A stretch of DNA of 42,402 nucleotides from an uncultured Hyphomonadaceae bacterium (GTDB lineage: Bacteria > Pseudomonadota > Alphaproteobacteria > Caulobacterales > Hyphomonadaceae). A program made the translations under genes and the position numbers. Below the pieces are notes generated by a model. The model did not search any database. It was given only the letters and a program-made list of their open reading frames with translations, and was not told the DNA's origin. The stretch lies in contig CALLUH010000071.1 of NCBI GenBank assembly GCA_938011445.1, positions 1 through 42,402 on the forward strand. The letters are read 5' to 3'. The first letter of the stretch is position 1. Every line of letters starts with the position of its first letter. Shown one piece after another: positions 24,948 to 33,607 of the stretch.

Positions 24948-26830
24948 CCCAGCCGCCGTTTCTGCCTGAACCATATCAGGAAACCAAGCATTGCGAGAAA
25001 GAATGGTCCGCCCCAAATATTGATAAAGCGCAGGGCGCCGACCAAACCGTCAATATCGTGTCGAAATTCTCTTTCAATTTCTCTGAGGCTCGAGCGAGTT
25101 TCAATGACGCTCTGGCGCAGGGCGCCAAGTTCGGTGCGTTCCTCAGGGCTCAAATCGGCTTCGAGATCGCCAGAGAAGAAGCCCTGTTCGATGCCATTGG
25201 CCTGCAATTGTTCAAGTCGGGCCTGCGCTGAGGTTAGCCGTTCTTCAAGCTCGGCCTGCTGGGCGAAAAATTTGCGTTGGGCCGCTTCGCGCATTCGGTT
25301 GATCCGGTTCATGGGGCGTTGATTGGGGCTGCGTGAGCGTAGATTGGTGAGCGCGCTTCCGCCTGCGAGATTGTCGAGGGCATTGAGCACGAAAGTGGCA
25401 TTGTCGCCAGCTGGACTGCCCGAACGCGGATTGATGTAAAAACCGTCGTCGAGAATGTCGGCATCGGCGAGAATAATGATTTCCGCCGGCTGTGTGCTTT
25501 GGCTGAGATGATTGCCAAGTTTGCCATTGGCCAAATCAATAAGTTCCGCCTCGACCGGATCGTCGGGCAAGTCTGAAAGTGGTGGCCCGTCCGGAAAGGC
25601 GGTCGGCAATGTGCCGCTAAGCCTGCCGCCGAGGACGAGATAACCGTCTTCGGCCTCATAGGCGCGCACCACATCTTGCGGGAGCATATCCGTGCTCGCA
25701 AGCTCAGGATCGATGAAAGACGGAGCGTCGTCGGTGCGCACAAGGGTCGAGAATGTCACCCCCTCTGGCGGAAAGGCCTGCAAGGCACCCGGTGCGCCGA
25801 GGTTTAGCGTGAGCGAAAGGGGCGCTGTGACCAGATCATCAGACGACATCAGCGCGCGCGGAATGCCGATAAATAGCGGCTGGCCCATTTCGATGATGCT
25901 GCCATTCTCCTCGACGCCAACGGGCAGGGCGTGGGTCGCGTCGGCAACGGCACCGTCCAGAAGGCTTACGCCCCAGGCTTGCCCCAAACTGCCAAGATCG
26001 GACCTTGTCAGGCCATTGCTTGAGGAGAATACCCCGCCCGTTGCTGCGGCTGCTTTGGAGGCCGGATCGACGAGGACCAGCGCACGGCCCTTTGAAAGTA
26101 TGAATTGGTCAATCAGATAGGTCTGCCGCTCGGACAGATCGGCGGCATGGGCAACAAGCAAAATGTCCACGCTGTCGGGAATGTCCAAAAAGTCAGGTGC
26201 GATCGGCTCGACATTATAGGAAGCTGCGATCTCGCGCAGGACGAAATAGTCTGCTTCAGTGCCGGTGCCCTGGAAGTTTTGTAGATCGCTGATGATGCCG
26301 ATGGTTGCTGGTTTGGGATTGTCGAGGCGGGCAATCAGGCGGGTCAGATCATATTCCAGCGTCGCCTCGCGTTCAGGGTCGAGAAACGGGATGACCAGTT
26401 CGTCGTCTACCGCATTGCGTCCGATCAGTCCGAAATAGATCGGGTCGCCATTGCTGGTGGGGATAGCGCTGATCCCTGCGGCCAGTGCCTCGTCTTCAGC
26501 AGTGGAGAACGGACTTGGATCAATTTCGACCAGATGCAGCCGCCGTCCACCGGAATTTTCATAAGTCTGCAAAAGCTCTCTTACGCGTTGGGCATAGGCG
26601 CGGATCACCGGGAACTCCTGTCCGAGCGTGCGTGAGTAGACGAAAGTAAGGTCTACTGGCTCGGCAAGTTCACTGAGTGTCTGCCGGGTGCCCTGGCTGA
26701 GTGTATATTGGTCGCCTTGGGAGAAATCTATCCGCCAAGATGCCATGCGTGGCTGTATCAGCCCGTTGAGCATAAAGAAGATCGCGATGAGTAGCGCGCT
26801 GGTGATTGGCGTGAAGAATCTCTCAATCAT
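24944..26830 (-). CDS. GldG-family ABC transporter auxiliary protein
   Basis: About 628 residues from the ATG at 26830, two bases after the permease stop. An N-terminal transmembrane helix (about 9-26) precedes the periplasmic GldG/ABC_transp_aux domain, with DQYTLSQGTRQTL near 40-52 and FSTAEDEALAAGI near 110-122. A coiled coil rich in Gln, Glu and Arg lies at about 520-600, and a second transmembrane helix near the C-terminus (FFLAMLGFLIWF). In Bacteroidetes GldG works with GldA and GldF in gliding. In alphaproteobacteria the role is unknown and gliding need not be implied. Its 3' end overlaps the DUF4340 start. Confidence 0.87.
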   Translation of the reverse strand: MIERFFTPITSALLIAIFFMLNGLIQPRMASWRIDFSQGDQYTLSQGTRQTLSELAEPVDLTFVYSRTLGQEFPVIRAYAQRVRELLQTYENSGGRRLHLVEIDPSPFSTAEDEALAAGISAIPTSNGDPIYFGLIGRNAVDDELVIPFLDPEREATLEYDLTRLIARLDNPKPATIGIISDLQNFQGTGTEADYFVLREIAASYNVEPIAPDFLDIPDSVDILLVAHAADLSERQTYLIDQFILSKGRALVLVDPASKAAAATGGVFSSSNGLTRSDLGSLGQAWGVSLLDGAVADATHALPVGVEENGSIIEMGQPLFIGIPRALMSSDDLVTAPLSLTLNLGAPGALQAFPPEGVTFSTLVRTDDAPSFIDPELASTDMLPQDVVRAYEAEDGYLVLGGRLSGTLPTAFPDGPPLSDLPDDPVEAELIDLANGKLGNHLSQSTQPAEIIILADADILDDGFYINPRSGSPAGDNATFVLNALDNLAGGSALTNLRSRSPNQRPMNRINRMREAAQRKFFAQQAELEERLTSAQARLEQLQANGIEQGFFSGDLEADLSPEERTELGALRQSVIETRSSLREIEREFRHDIDGLVGALRFINIWGGPFFLAMLGFLIWFRQKRRLG

Positions 26831-26832
26831 GG

Positions 26833-27678
26833 TTACGCCCTTAACCGCGCGACCCAAAGACCGCAAAGTAGGGAGGCGAGGCTGATAAAGCCGGCGAAAT
26901 AGATGACCGAGCGCCATTCAAGAACGCCCCGCTGGGCGGCTTCAAAATGGCTGAGAAAAGACAGCCGCGCCACGCTGTCGGCAGCGTCCACCCCGAAACT
27001 GTCGGTCACTCCGGACAAGACCAGCGGCCACCCGGCGGCCGTAAAAATGAAAGCGACAAAAACGGCCATGATAAAGGCTGTTACCTGACTGCGTGCGACC
27101 GCAGAAAGGGCCAGCCCGATTGCGAGATAAGCACCCGCCATCAGAAAACTCATTAAATAGGTTATGGAAATAGCGATATTGTCGGCACCGCCAAACACGT
27201 TCGAGCCAAGCCATTTGAACAGGCTGGCTGGCTCCATCCAGGATAGCTCAACCGCTGTTGGTGAGCCGAGGATGTTTACCGTCAGCCACATGGGTATTGT
27301 TAGCAGAAGGGCAAATCCGGTTATGGTCCACGCCGCAAAGAGCTTGCCAAGGACAAGGCCGCCAAGTCCGACGGGCAGTGAAAGCAGAAGCTCGTCTGTA
27401 CCATTGGCTTGTTCGTCGGCCCATAGCCGCATGGCAAGGGCAGGCAGAAATACCGTGTAAAGCCAAGGGTGCCAAACGAAGAATGGTGCCAGATCAGCCC
27501 GATTGGTTTCAAAAAAGCCGCCCGCTTCCCAAGTTAGAACCCCAAGCGAGAGCAGGAATATTCCGAGGAAGACATACGCCATTGGCGTGCGGATATAGGT
27601 TTGCAATTCGCGCCTGTAAATTGCGCCAAGACCCGAAAATGCGCTGATGGAGGATTGCAAGATCGTCTGCGATGTCAT
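26833..27678 (-). CDS. ABC-2 family permease (GldF-like)
   Basis: 281 residues with about six hydrophobic helices: FLGIFLLSLGVLTW, TVFLPALAMRLWADEQANG, LFAAWTITGFALLL, a central pair around AISITYLMSFLMAGAYLAIG, FIMAVFVAFIFTAAGW and the C-terminal VIYFAGFISLASLLCGLWV. The LWADEQANGTDELLLSLPV coupling region is the signature of ABC-2/NosY/GldF permeases. It forms the membrane channel for the adjacent ATPase. The ATG overlaps the ATPase stop by 4 bases. Confidence 0.9.
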   Translation of the reverse strand: MTSQTILQSSISAFSGLGAIYRRELQTYIRTPMAYVFLGIFLLSLGVLTWEAGGFFETNRADLAPFFVWHPWLYTVFLPALAMRLWADEQANGTDELLLSLPVGLGGLVLGKLFAAWTITGFALLLTIPMWLTVNILGSPTAVELSWMEPASLFKWLGSNVFGGADNIAISITYLMSFLMAGAYLAIGLALSAVARSQVTAFIMAVFVAFIFTAAGWPLVLSGVTDSFGVDAADSVARLSFLSHFEAAQRGVLEWRSVIYFAGFISLASLLCGLWVARLRA

Positions 27679-28400
27679 GCGGTGGGCTTCTCCGCAGCGT
27701 GGGTAAGTTCTGAGAATGCCGTTTCCAGTTCGCCGGAATTGGCCCCCAATGCGTCTGGCGTATCATCTGCTACAATGCGTCCACCATCAATGATCACAAC
27801 GCGTGAGCACATCGCTGGGACCTCTTCGAGCGTGTGGGTGGTGATTAATATGGCTTTTTCTGGTGCCATGCGGGCGATCAAGGCCCTTACGGCGCGTTTC
27901 TGATTGGGATCGAGCCCGTCGGTTGGCTCGTCGAGCAGCAGGACAGGCGGGTCGGTTAATATCGCCCCGGCCAGCCCGACACGTCTGCGAAAGCCCTTGG
28001 AGAGATCGCCAATGCGCTTATTGCTGACGGAGCCAATTCGGGCGTCGGCGATTACGCGCTCAACGGCCGCTTCGCGTGCGGCATTATCTAGGCCGCGGGC
28101 GCTGGCGAGGAATTTCAGAAAATCAGGTGGTGTCATTTCGTCATAAAGCGGCGCGCCTTCGGGCAAATAACCTAAATGTTTTTGCGCGTTCTGACGGTCT
28201 GTAATAATTGAATGCCCTTGAATAATGGCATCCCCGGAATCGGGGCTAAGTACGCCCGCAATCATACGGATTGTGGTTGATTTTCCGGCGGCGTTGGGGC
28301 CGAGAAAGCCAAGCACTTCGCCTTTCCGGATCGAAAGGGAGATATTATCGACAGCCACGGTTCGCCCGAAACTTTTATGGAGACTGTTGAGTTCAAGCAT
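27675..28400 (-). CDS. ABC transporter ATPase (GldA-like)
   Basis: 241 residues from the ATG at 28400; a start at 28451 would add 17 residues not typical of the family. Walker A GPNAAGKST is at about 34-42, the signature reads LSKGFRRR near 133 (Lys for the usual Gly in LSGG, as in GldA-type ATPases), Walker B LLLDEPTDGLD is near 154-164, and the H-loop is TTHTLEE. It powers the GldF-like permease encoded immediately downstream. Confidence 0.92.
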   Translation of the reverse strand: MLELNSLHKSFGRTVAVDNISLSIRKGEVLGFLGPNAAGKSTTIRMIAGVLSPDSGDAIIQGHSIITDRQNAQKHLGYLPEGAPLYDEMTPPDFLKFLASARGLDNAAREAAVERVIADARIGSVSNKRIGDLSKGFRRRVGLAGAILTDPPVLLLDEPTDGLDPNQKRAVRALIARMAPEKAILITTHTLEEVPAMCSRVVIIDGGRIVADDTPDALGANSGELETAFSELTHAAEKPTA

Positions 28401-28465
28401 GTTGTCGCTTTTTGTCGCTCTTGTCAGATTATGCTCTATCGTTTGAGGCATGATTTGGCCAGCGC

Positions 28466-29425
28466 CTAGCCGATTTGCGCGCGCAGGAAATCATGCATGT
28501 GCACGATTCCTATGGGATGGTTGTTTTCGACAATGAACACTTGCGATATTTCCCTGGCGTTCAGAAGCGCCACGGCCTCCATTGCCGCCATCTCGGGCGG
28601 CAGAGTGAAGGGCGAGCTTGTCATGGTTTCGTCGAGTGATTTTGACACGTCATTGCGGGCCAAAATTCTCCGAACATCGCCGTCGGTCAGAATGCCTGCC
28701 AATGTGCCGTCCGGATTGACGATTCCAACGCAACCGAGCCGTTTCTCGCCCATGACTTCCAAAGCCAGATCCATTGATGCACCTCGCTTGACAAGAGGCA
28801 GCGTGTCGCCTGTGTGCATGAGATCGGCAACCGTGCTGAGCATGGCACCGAGATTGCCGCCCGGATGAAAGCGTTTGAAGTCTTCCTGCGTGAAGTTTTT
28901 GCGCTCCAGCAACGCCACTGCAATTGCGTCGCCAAGGGCTGCCATCATGGTTGTTGATGTTGTTGGCGCGCGAGTGACCGAGCAGGCTTCTGCAATATTT
29001 GGCAGGATCAGGGCATGATTGGCGGTTTTGGCAAGTGCGCTGTCTATCTGAGTGGTGATGGCGATAAGAGGAATGGGCAGCATGCGGGCATGCGTTATGA
29101 GATCGCTCAGTTCGCTGGTTTCTCCTGACCGGGACAGTGCGATGACAATATCGTTCGGACCAACAATGCCCAAATCACCATGGCTTGCTTCGGCTGGATG
29201 TATAAAAACCGCCGGTGTTCCGGTCGAAGAGAGCGTTGCGGCCATTTTCCGGCCAATATGACCCGACTTTCCCATTCCGGAGATAATCAAAGCCCCCTGT
29301 AATTTCAGAAGCATGTCGATGACGCTATCAAAGGTCGCACCAAGACTGGCGGATAAAGCACGCAAGGCCTCCGCTTCCAGGTCAATCACTCGGCGACCGG
29401 CCGACTGAGCAGTTGGCAATGTCAT
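28466..29425 (-). CDS. kdsD: D-arabinose-5-phosphate isomerase KdsD/KpsF
   Basis: 319 residues. The N-terminal SIS domain has GMGKSGHIG near 50-58, EASHGDLG near 79-86 and SRSGETSE near 98-105. Two CBS domains fill the last 120 residues. The enzyme converts D-ribulose 5-phosphate to D-arabinose 5-phosphate, the first step of KDO synthesis for lipopolysaccharide or capsule. The ATG at 29425 is used because AGGAG lies 8 bases upstream, inside the previous gene, and the two share one base (TAATG). Confidence 0.94.
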   Translation of the reverse strand: MTLPTAQSAGRRVIDLEAEALRALSASLGATFDSVIDMLLKLQGALIISGMGKSGHIGRKMAATLSSTGTPAVFIHPAEASHGDLGIVGPNDIVIALSRSGETSELSDLITHARMLPIPLIAITTQIDSALAKTANHALILPNIAEACSVTRAPTTSTTMMAALGDAIAVALLERKNFTQEDFKRFHPGGNLGAMLSTVADLMHTGDTLPLVKRGASMDLALEVMGEKRLGCVGIVNPDGTLAGILTDGDVRRILARNDVSKSLDETMTSSPFTLPPEMAAMEAVALLNAREISQVFIVENNHPIGIVHMHDFLRAQIG

Positions 29426-30039
29426 TATCTTGCTCCTGTGGATGGCGGGGCGTTGCGCCACAAATGTAGATTTACCAGTGTCAGGCTTTCGATTTCAACA
29501 TGCGTGTCCGTACCATTGCCGACCGGTCTTATGCCAAGGAAATCGACACCTTGATCCTGATTGGCGGGTGGAACCGTGAACTCGAACGAGTAATTCCGAA
29601 AATTTGGCTCAAGCGGGAAGCGATGCCATCCTGATTGGCCTTCAGGGCCGGCAGAATAATTGATTTCTATGGCTGGGGCGCCGTTTTGCTCGGGCGAGCG
29701 TGCGCGGACGCTGATGCGCAGCTCTCTGCCAGAGAAGACGGTTTCCAGATCGGGTGCCAAGCGGAAATGCGGCCCACTGTCCGGGTTCTTCGGGAAAAAG
29801 TCCTGTGCGGGTGATACCCTTAAAATCGGCCCTGATCCGCTGGCAATGATGGCGTATTGGGCAAAATTGCTGGGGATGAAACGGTTCAGATCTACTCCCG
29901 AAACGCGGATAATACGATAGTCTGTGTCAGCACCGCTGATAGAGCCGGTGGGCAAGGCGCTTCCAGACTGGCGCATGGCGAAAGTTACCATGGCAATGGC
30001 GATCAGGCATGCAAGGGGGAAAAATACAGCGTCGGACAA
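29425..30039 (-). CDS. Membrane-anchored protein of unknown function upstream of kdsD
   Basis: 204 residues with one transmembrane or uncleaved signal helix at about 5-22 (VFFPLACLIAIAMVTFAM). The rest is extracytoplasmic and beta-rich, with spaced aromatic residues (SGWHRFPLEPNFRNYSFEF) that recall carbohydrate-binding jelly-roll folds, but I do not recognise a family. It begins about 100 bases from the divergent AGE-isomerase gene and is coupled to kdsD by TAATG, pointing to envelope polysaccharide metabolism. The function is not assigned. Confidence 0.75.
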   Translation of the reverse strand: MSDAVFFPLACLIAIAMVTFAMRQSGSALPTGSISGADTDYRIIRVSGVDLNRFIPSNFAQYAIIASGSGPILRVSPAQDFFPKNPDSGPHFRLAPDLETVFSGRELRISVRARSPEQNGAPAIEINYSAGPEGQSGWHRFPLEPNFRNYSFEFTVPPANQDQGVDFLGIRPVGNGTDTHVEIESLTLVNLHLWRNAPPSTGAR

Positions 30040-30138
30040 TGGCTTTCCCGTAAATTCTCTGGAACTTCGGCTCGGCTATTGATAGCAGAGTTGGAGCGCG
30101 ATGCCGCAACTTTATTCGGCTTTGGGGGAATGTAAATA
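30040..30138. promoter_or_regulatory. Divergent promoter region between the kdsD unit and the AGE isomerase gene
   Basis: The 99 bases between two divergent start codons must carry promoters for both. No -35/-10 pair stands out strongly enough to mark. Confidence 0.4.
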
Positions 30139-31266
30139 ATGTCGATGGCTCCGTTACAAAAATGTGCCAGGCGGGCCCAGGACTGGCTCCATGACGCCTG
30201 TTTTGACCTGTGGGCGGATCGCGGCGTTGTGGCCGGTGGTTTTCGTGAAGCGCTCGATCTTGTCCATAATCCAATCGTATCTGATTTGGCCCGTGTTCGG
30301 GTGCAGGCGCGCCAGACCTATATGTTTTCGATGGCCAAACAAATGGGCTGGGCGCCTGCCCGGGCGGATGATTTGATTGCCCTCGGGCTTGCAACGCTTA
30401 AGGGCGCATGCCGGACAGAACATGGCTTGTTTGTGAGGGAGATTGATTTAGCAGCGGGCATGCCGCAATCGCAAATAGCGGATCTTTATGATACAGCCTT
30501 TGCGCTTTTGGCCATGGCGGCGGCCAAAGAGGCTGGGCATCGCTCTGAAACTCTTATGAGCGAGACGGTGGCGGCGATCGAGCTTCATATGAACGCGCCC
30601 TTTGGGGGTTATCTGGAGGCTTTGCCAGCGGGGAAGCATCGCTTGCAGAACCCGCATATGCATCTGTTTGAAGCTTACTTGCAGGCGTTTATGGCAACCG
30701 GTGGGGCGGCCTATCTGGATCGGGCAAAAAGTCTTTATGACCTCTGCCTTGATAGATTTATAGATCACGAGACGGGTACATTAGGTGAAGCGTTTTTGCG
30801 CTCTGACTGGTCCGTGCCCGAGGGTGAAGCGGGGGAAATTGTTGAACCGGGGCATCAATTTGAATGGGTTTGGCTGTTTGAACGCTATCGGCGGCTGGCG
30901 GGAACCGGTCTGCCACCTGAAGCGGGGCGTCTTTACCGGTTTGCCTGCCGGAGCGTTGATGCTATGGGCCGGACGGTTCAAGCGGTGACCCGTCAGGGCG
31001 GTGTGCATGATGGTTCGGCGCGAACATGGCCTCAGACCGAGGCGCTAAAGGCGCACTTGGCCATGATGCGTATGGGGGACGAATTGGCAGGTGAGCGTGC
31101 CGTGCAATCATTTAACGTGTTGATGAATGATTATTTGACCGCGCAAGGCGGTTGGAAAGATCATTTTGGGGCCGACGGTACCTTACTCTCAACTCAGATG
31201 CCCGCTTCCACCGGCTATCACGTCGTGTTGGCCCTGGCTGATCTGATCGAAACGGCAGGGGCTTGA
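30139..31266 (+). CDS. AGE-family epimerase/isomerase (mannose-6-phosphate isomerase-like)
   Basis: 375 residues of the (alpha/alpha)6-barrel AGE family. The expected motifs are NPHMHLFEA at 171-179, EPGHQFEWVWL at 236-246 and TWPQTEALKA at 296-305, whose histidines and glutamate form the active site. Relatives act on N-acylglucosamine, mannose or mannose-6-phosphate. Near a polysaccharide-rich region, mannose-type isomerisation is plausible but not proved. No substrate-specific residues are decisive here. It precedes gpmA by 55 bases. Confidence 0.88.
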   Translation: MSMAPLQKCARRAQDWLHDACFDLWADRGVVAGGFREALDLVHNPIVSDLARVRVQARQTYMFSMAKQMGWAPARADDLIALGLATLKGACRTEHGLFVREIDLAAGMPQSQIADLYDTAFALLAMAAAKEAGHRSETLMSETVAAIELHMNAPFGGYLEALPAGKHRLQNPHMHLFEAYLQAFMATGGAAYLDRAKSLYDLCLDRFIDHETGTLGEAFLRSDWSVPEGEAGEIVEPGHQFEWVWLFERYRRLAGTGLPPEAGRLYRFACRSVDAMGRTVQAVTRQGGVHDGSARTWPQTEALKAHLAMMRMGDELAGERAVQSFNVLMNDYLTAQGGWKDHFGADGTLLSTQMPASTGYHVVLALADLIETAGA

Positions 31267-31321
31267 TCTCTGTGCCAAGCGCCCGCAAAACAGGGCCGAA
31301 CACAGATAAGGAACACGTCTC

Positions 31322-32035
31322 ATGCCTAAACTCGTTCTTCTACGTCATGGCCAAAGCCAGTGGAATTTGGAAAACCGTTTTACCGGATGGTGGGATGTGG
31401 ACCTTACGGAAAAGGGCGAGGCCGAAGCCCGTGAAGCGGGTAAGCTGCTGGCGGCGTCGGGTATCGGGTTTTCCGAATGTTTTGTCAGCGTGCAAACGCG
31501 GGCGATCCGCACGCTTTGGCTGGCGCTGGCAGAAATGGACAAGTGCTGGCTGCCGGTCACTCGCGACTGGCATTTGAACGAGCGCCATTATGGCGGCTTG
31601 ACCGGACTGAACAAAGCCGAGACAGCCGAAAAGCACGGCGCGGATCAGGTTCATATCTGGCGGCGTTCTTATGATACGCCGCCCCCGCCCATGGATAAGG
31701 GGGCAGAATTCGATCCGAGCGTGGACGCGCGCTATAGCGGGCTGGATGTGCCGATGACGGAAAGCCTGAAGCTGACATTGGAGCGCGTCTTGCCCTATTG
31801 GACGGAGGCGATTGCACCAAAGCTTGCCCAGGGTGAGGATCTTCTGATTGCAGCGCATGGAAATTCGCTTCGAGCCCTGGTCAAGCATTTGTTTAGCGTT
31901 CCGGATGAGACGATTACAGGTGTTGAGATTCCGACCGGAAATCCGCTTCTGATCGAGCTGGGCACGGATCTGGTGCCCAAGCATGTCCGCTATCTCGATG
32001 AAGTGCGCGCCAAGCCTTTGCCCGATTTGCCATGA
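31322..32035 (+). CDS. gpmA: 2,3-bisphosphoglycerate-dependent phosphoglycerate mutase
   Basis: 237 residues, the usual dPGM length. The phosphohistidine is H9 in [10 protein letters not shown], followed by [15 protein letters not shown]. Downstream are the [13 protein letters not shown] motif and the second catalytic histidine in [14 protein letters not shown]. It interconverts 3- and 2-phosphoglycerate in glycolysis and gluconeogenesis. An AAGGA site sits about 10 bases upstream. Its stop overlaps the start of a small ORF (ATGA), so translation may continue into it. Confidence 0.96.
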   Translation: MPKLVLLRHGQSQWNLENRFTGWWDVDLTEKGEAEAREAGKLLAASGIGFSECFVSVQTRAIRTLWLALAEMDKCWLPVTRDWHLNERHYGGLTGLNKAETAEKHGADQVHIWRRSYDTPPPPMDKGAEFDPSVDARYSGLDVPMTESLKLTLERVLPYWTEAIAPKLAQGEDLLIAAHGNSLRALVKHLFSVPDETITGVEIPTGNPLLIELGTDLVPKHVRYLDEVRAKPLPDLP

Positions 32036-32166
32036 GCGGAGCGCGTAAAGGCGGTAGCCATAGCCGACGCTTCACCGCGCTCTACAGGGTTGGTGCCCGC
32101 GCTGTAGCGGCGCATGCCGAAGGGCGCATCTTCATGAACGGCCAGCGTACTGTGGTGTTTGCATGA
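32032..32166 (+). CDS. Small ORF between gpmA and the RibD-type gene, function unknown
   Basis: A 44-codon frame starts with ATG at 32032, overlapping the gpmA stop (ATGA), and ends TGA at 32166, overlapping the next ATG by the same four bases. The product is basic ([17 protein letters not shown]) with the tail RTVVFA and matches no family I recognise. Its exact fit between two ATGA junctions argues for a translated coupling peptide or a small protein. It could also be a chance frame or a relic. Confidence 0.5.
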   Translation: MSGARKGGSHSRRFTALYRVGARAVAAHAEGRIFMNGQRTVVFA

Positions 32167-32618
32167 GCCCCGAGTTTTCCCAGGCCGACCATGCCGCTAT
32201 GGGGCGCGCGTTTGCCTTGGCCAGAGCGCAGGCGGGACGGACGGGTCAGAATCCAGCGGTGGGTTGCGTATTGGTGCGGGCTGACGGGCAGCTTCTTTCG
32301 GAAGGGGCGACGGGAGATGGCGGCACGGCTCATGCAGAAGCGCTCGCTCTGGGTGCGGTGCCTGCGGGTGCGGCGAGGGGCGGGATGGCCTATGTTACGC
32401 TTGAGCCGTGCCGGATACGGTCTGGGGGCGGAACAGCATGCTCGACGCTGCTGCTGGAGGCGGGTATTTCTCGGCTTGTTTGCCCGATTGCGGATGAACA
32501 CCCCAATGGTGCTGGAGGTTTTGAACGGCTGCGCATGGCGGGGGTGATGGTTGAGATCGGGTTGATGGCAGATCAAGCCCGCGCGCTTTATGCGGACTTC
32601 TTCGCGCGGTTGGCTTAG
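32163..32618 (+). CDS. RibD-type cytidine/deoxycytidylate deaminase-fold protein without reductase domain
   Basis: 151 residues, only the deaminase half of RibD. Zinc ligands are intact: HAE, and the cysteines of LEPCRIRSGGGTAC. The rest fits RibD (GQNPAVGCVLV, LLEAGISRLV, FERLRMAGV). In many alphaproteobacterial RibD proteins the PC motif continues as CxHRSGRGPxC; here the histidine and the second arginine are Ile and Gly. It may be a stand-alone pyrimidine deaminase for riboflavin synthesis with the reductase elsewhere, or a diverged deaminase. It starts inside the small ORF stop and is convergent with the ATP-grasp gene, overlapping 4 bases. Confidence 0.8.
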   Translation: MSPEFSQADHAAMGRAFALARAQAGRTGQNPAVGCVLVRADGQLLSEGATGDGGTAHAEALALGAVPAGAARGGMAYVTLEPCRIRSGGGTACSTLLLEAGISRLVCPIADEHPNGAGGFERLRMAGVMVEIGLMADQARALYADFFARLA

Positions 32619-33607
32619 ATCTGGTGTGCCGTTTGGGGGCTGGTTGCGTCCGTCCAGAGCTTCTCGGCCAAGGCAATGCGGGCATCGCGGCCCTCTATAA
32701 TCTCGCCCATTTCGGCAAGCGCTTTTAGCGGCGCGGAAAGGCCTTTTCGATTGGCGATCTGGACGGCAATGCCAGGCCTTGCATTCAGTTCGAGCAAGGT
32801 TGGTCCACGCACTTCATCAATCACCACATCGACCCCGACATAGCCAAGTTGGGGCACGGCCATGGCAATGTCGGTTGCCAATGCCATGACATCGCTCCAG
32901 CCGGGCAATTGCAAGCCGGTCAGTTCGGTTAAAAAGTCCGGATGCTTCTCGATGATTTCGTCATGCTGGACCGCGCGCGTCGTGACCCCCGTTGGCAAAT
33001 CAATGCCGACGCCGACGCCGCCCGTGTGCAGATTGGCCTTACCATCAGATTCCGAGGTCGGTAGGCGCAACATGGCCATAACTGGCACGCCGCGAAAAAC
33101 GATCACGCGGACATCCGGTACACCGGAAAAGGCCAGCGTCTTGAAAATTGAGTGCGGGTAAAGCCGTTCTTCGATGACGGCAATGTCGGACCCGTCCCCG
33201 CCCAGCGAATACATGCCCGATAAAATGTTCTGAATATGGTATCTGACTTCGGGCCAGACCATGCGGGTGCCGCTGGCCTTGCGCAAACCGTTTTCATCCA
33301 CCCCATCCGCCACGATAATGCCGCCACCGCCAGCTCCGCGTGCGGGTTTGATAACAAAATCACCAGCGTCTTTGAGCATGTCCGGCAGCGATTTGACTTG
33401 TCCGGTATAGTCCACACGCCCGATAAGCCTGGGGACGGTGACACCGGCCTTTAGCGCCATCGACTTCGTCGTCAGCTTATTATCGACCAGATGATAGAAG
33501 CGGCGATCATTGAACGGGGCAACATAGTCGCGATTGCGGCCATTAATCCCCAATATATAATTGGACTTCAGCCGCCATGGTGGGGCGATTTTCGGCAAAA
33601 GGCTCAC
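32615..33607 (-). CDS. RimK-related ATP-grasp alpha-L-glutamate ligase-like protein
   Basis: 330 residues. The ATP-grasp core is seen in FVIKPARGAGGGG (about 101-113), and the metal/ATP site in GYVGVDVVID then LLELNARPG (about 258-284). It belongs to the alpha-L-glutamate-ligase-related group that accompanies 7TM-transglutaminase and RimB-like proteins. These ligases form amide bonds between an amino acid and a protein or peptide; the target here is unknown. It overlaps the 7TM gene start by 4 bases (ATGA). Confidence 0.88.
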   Translation of the reverse strand: MSLLPKIAPPWRLKSNYILGINGRNRDYVAPFNDRRFYHLVDNKLTTKSMALKAGVTVPRLIGRVDYTGQVKSLPDMLKDAGDFVIKPARGAGGGGIIVADGVDENGLRKASGTRMVWPEVRYHIQNILSGMYSLGGDGSDIAVIEERLYPHSIFKTLAFSGVPDVRVIVFRGVPVMAMLRLPTSESDGKANLHTGGVGVGIDLPTGVTTRAVQHDEIIEKHPDFLTELTGLQLPGWSDVMALATDIAMAVPQLGYVGVDVVIDEVRGPTLLELNARPGIAVQIANRKGLSAPLKALAEMGEIIEGRDARIALAEKLWTDATSPQTAHQI

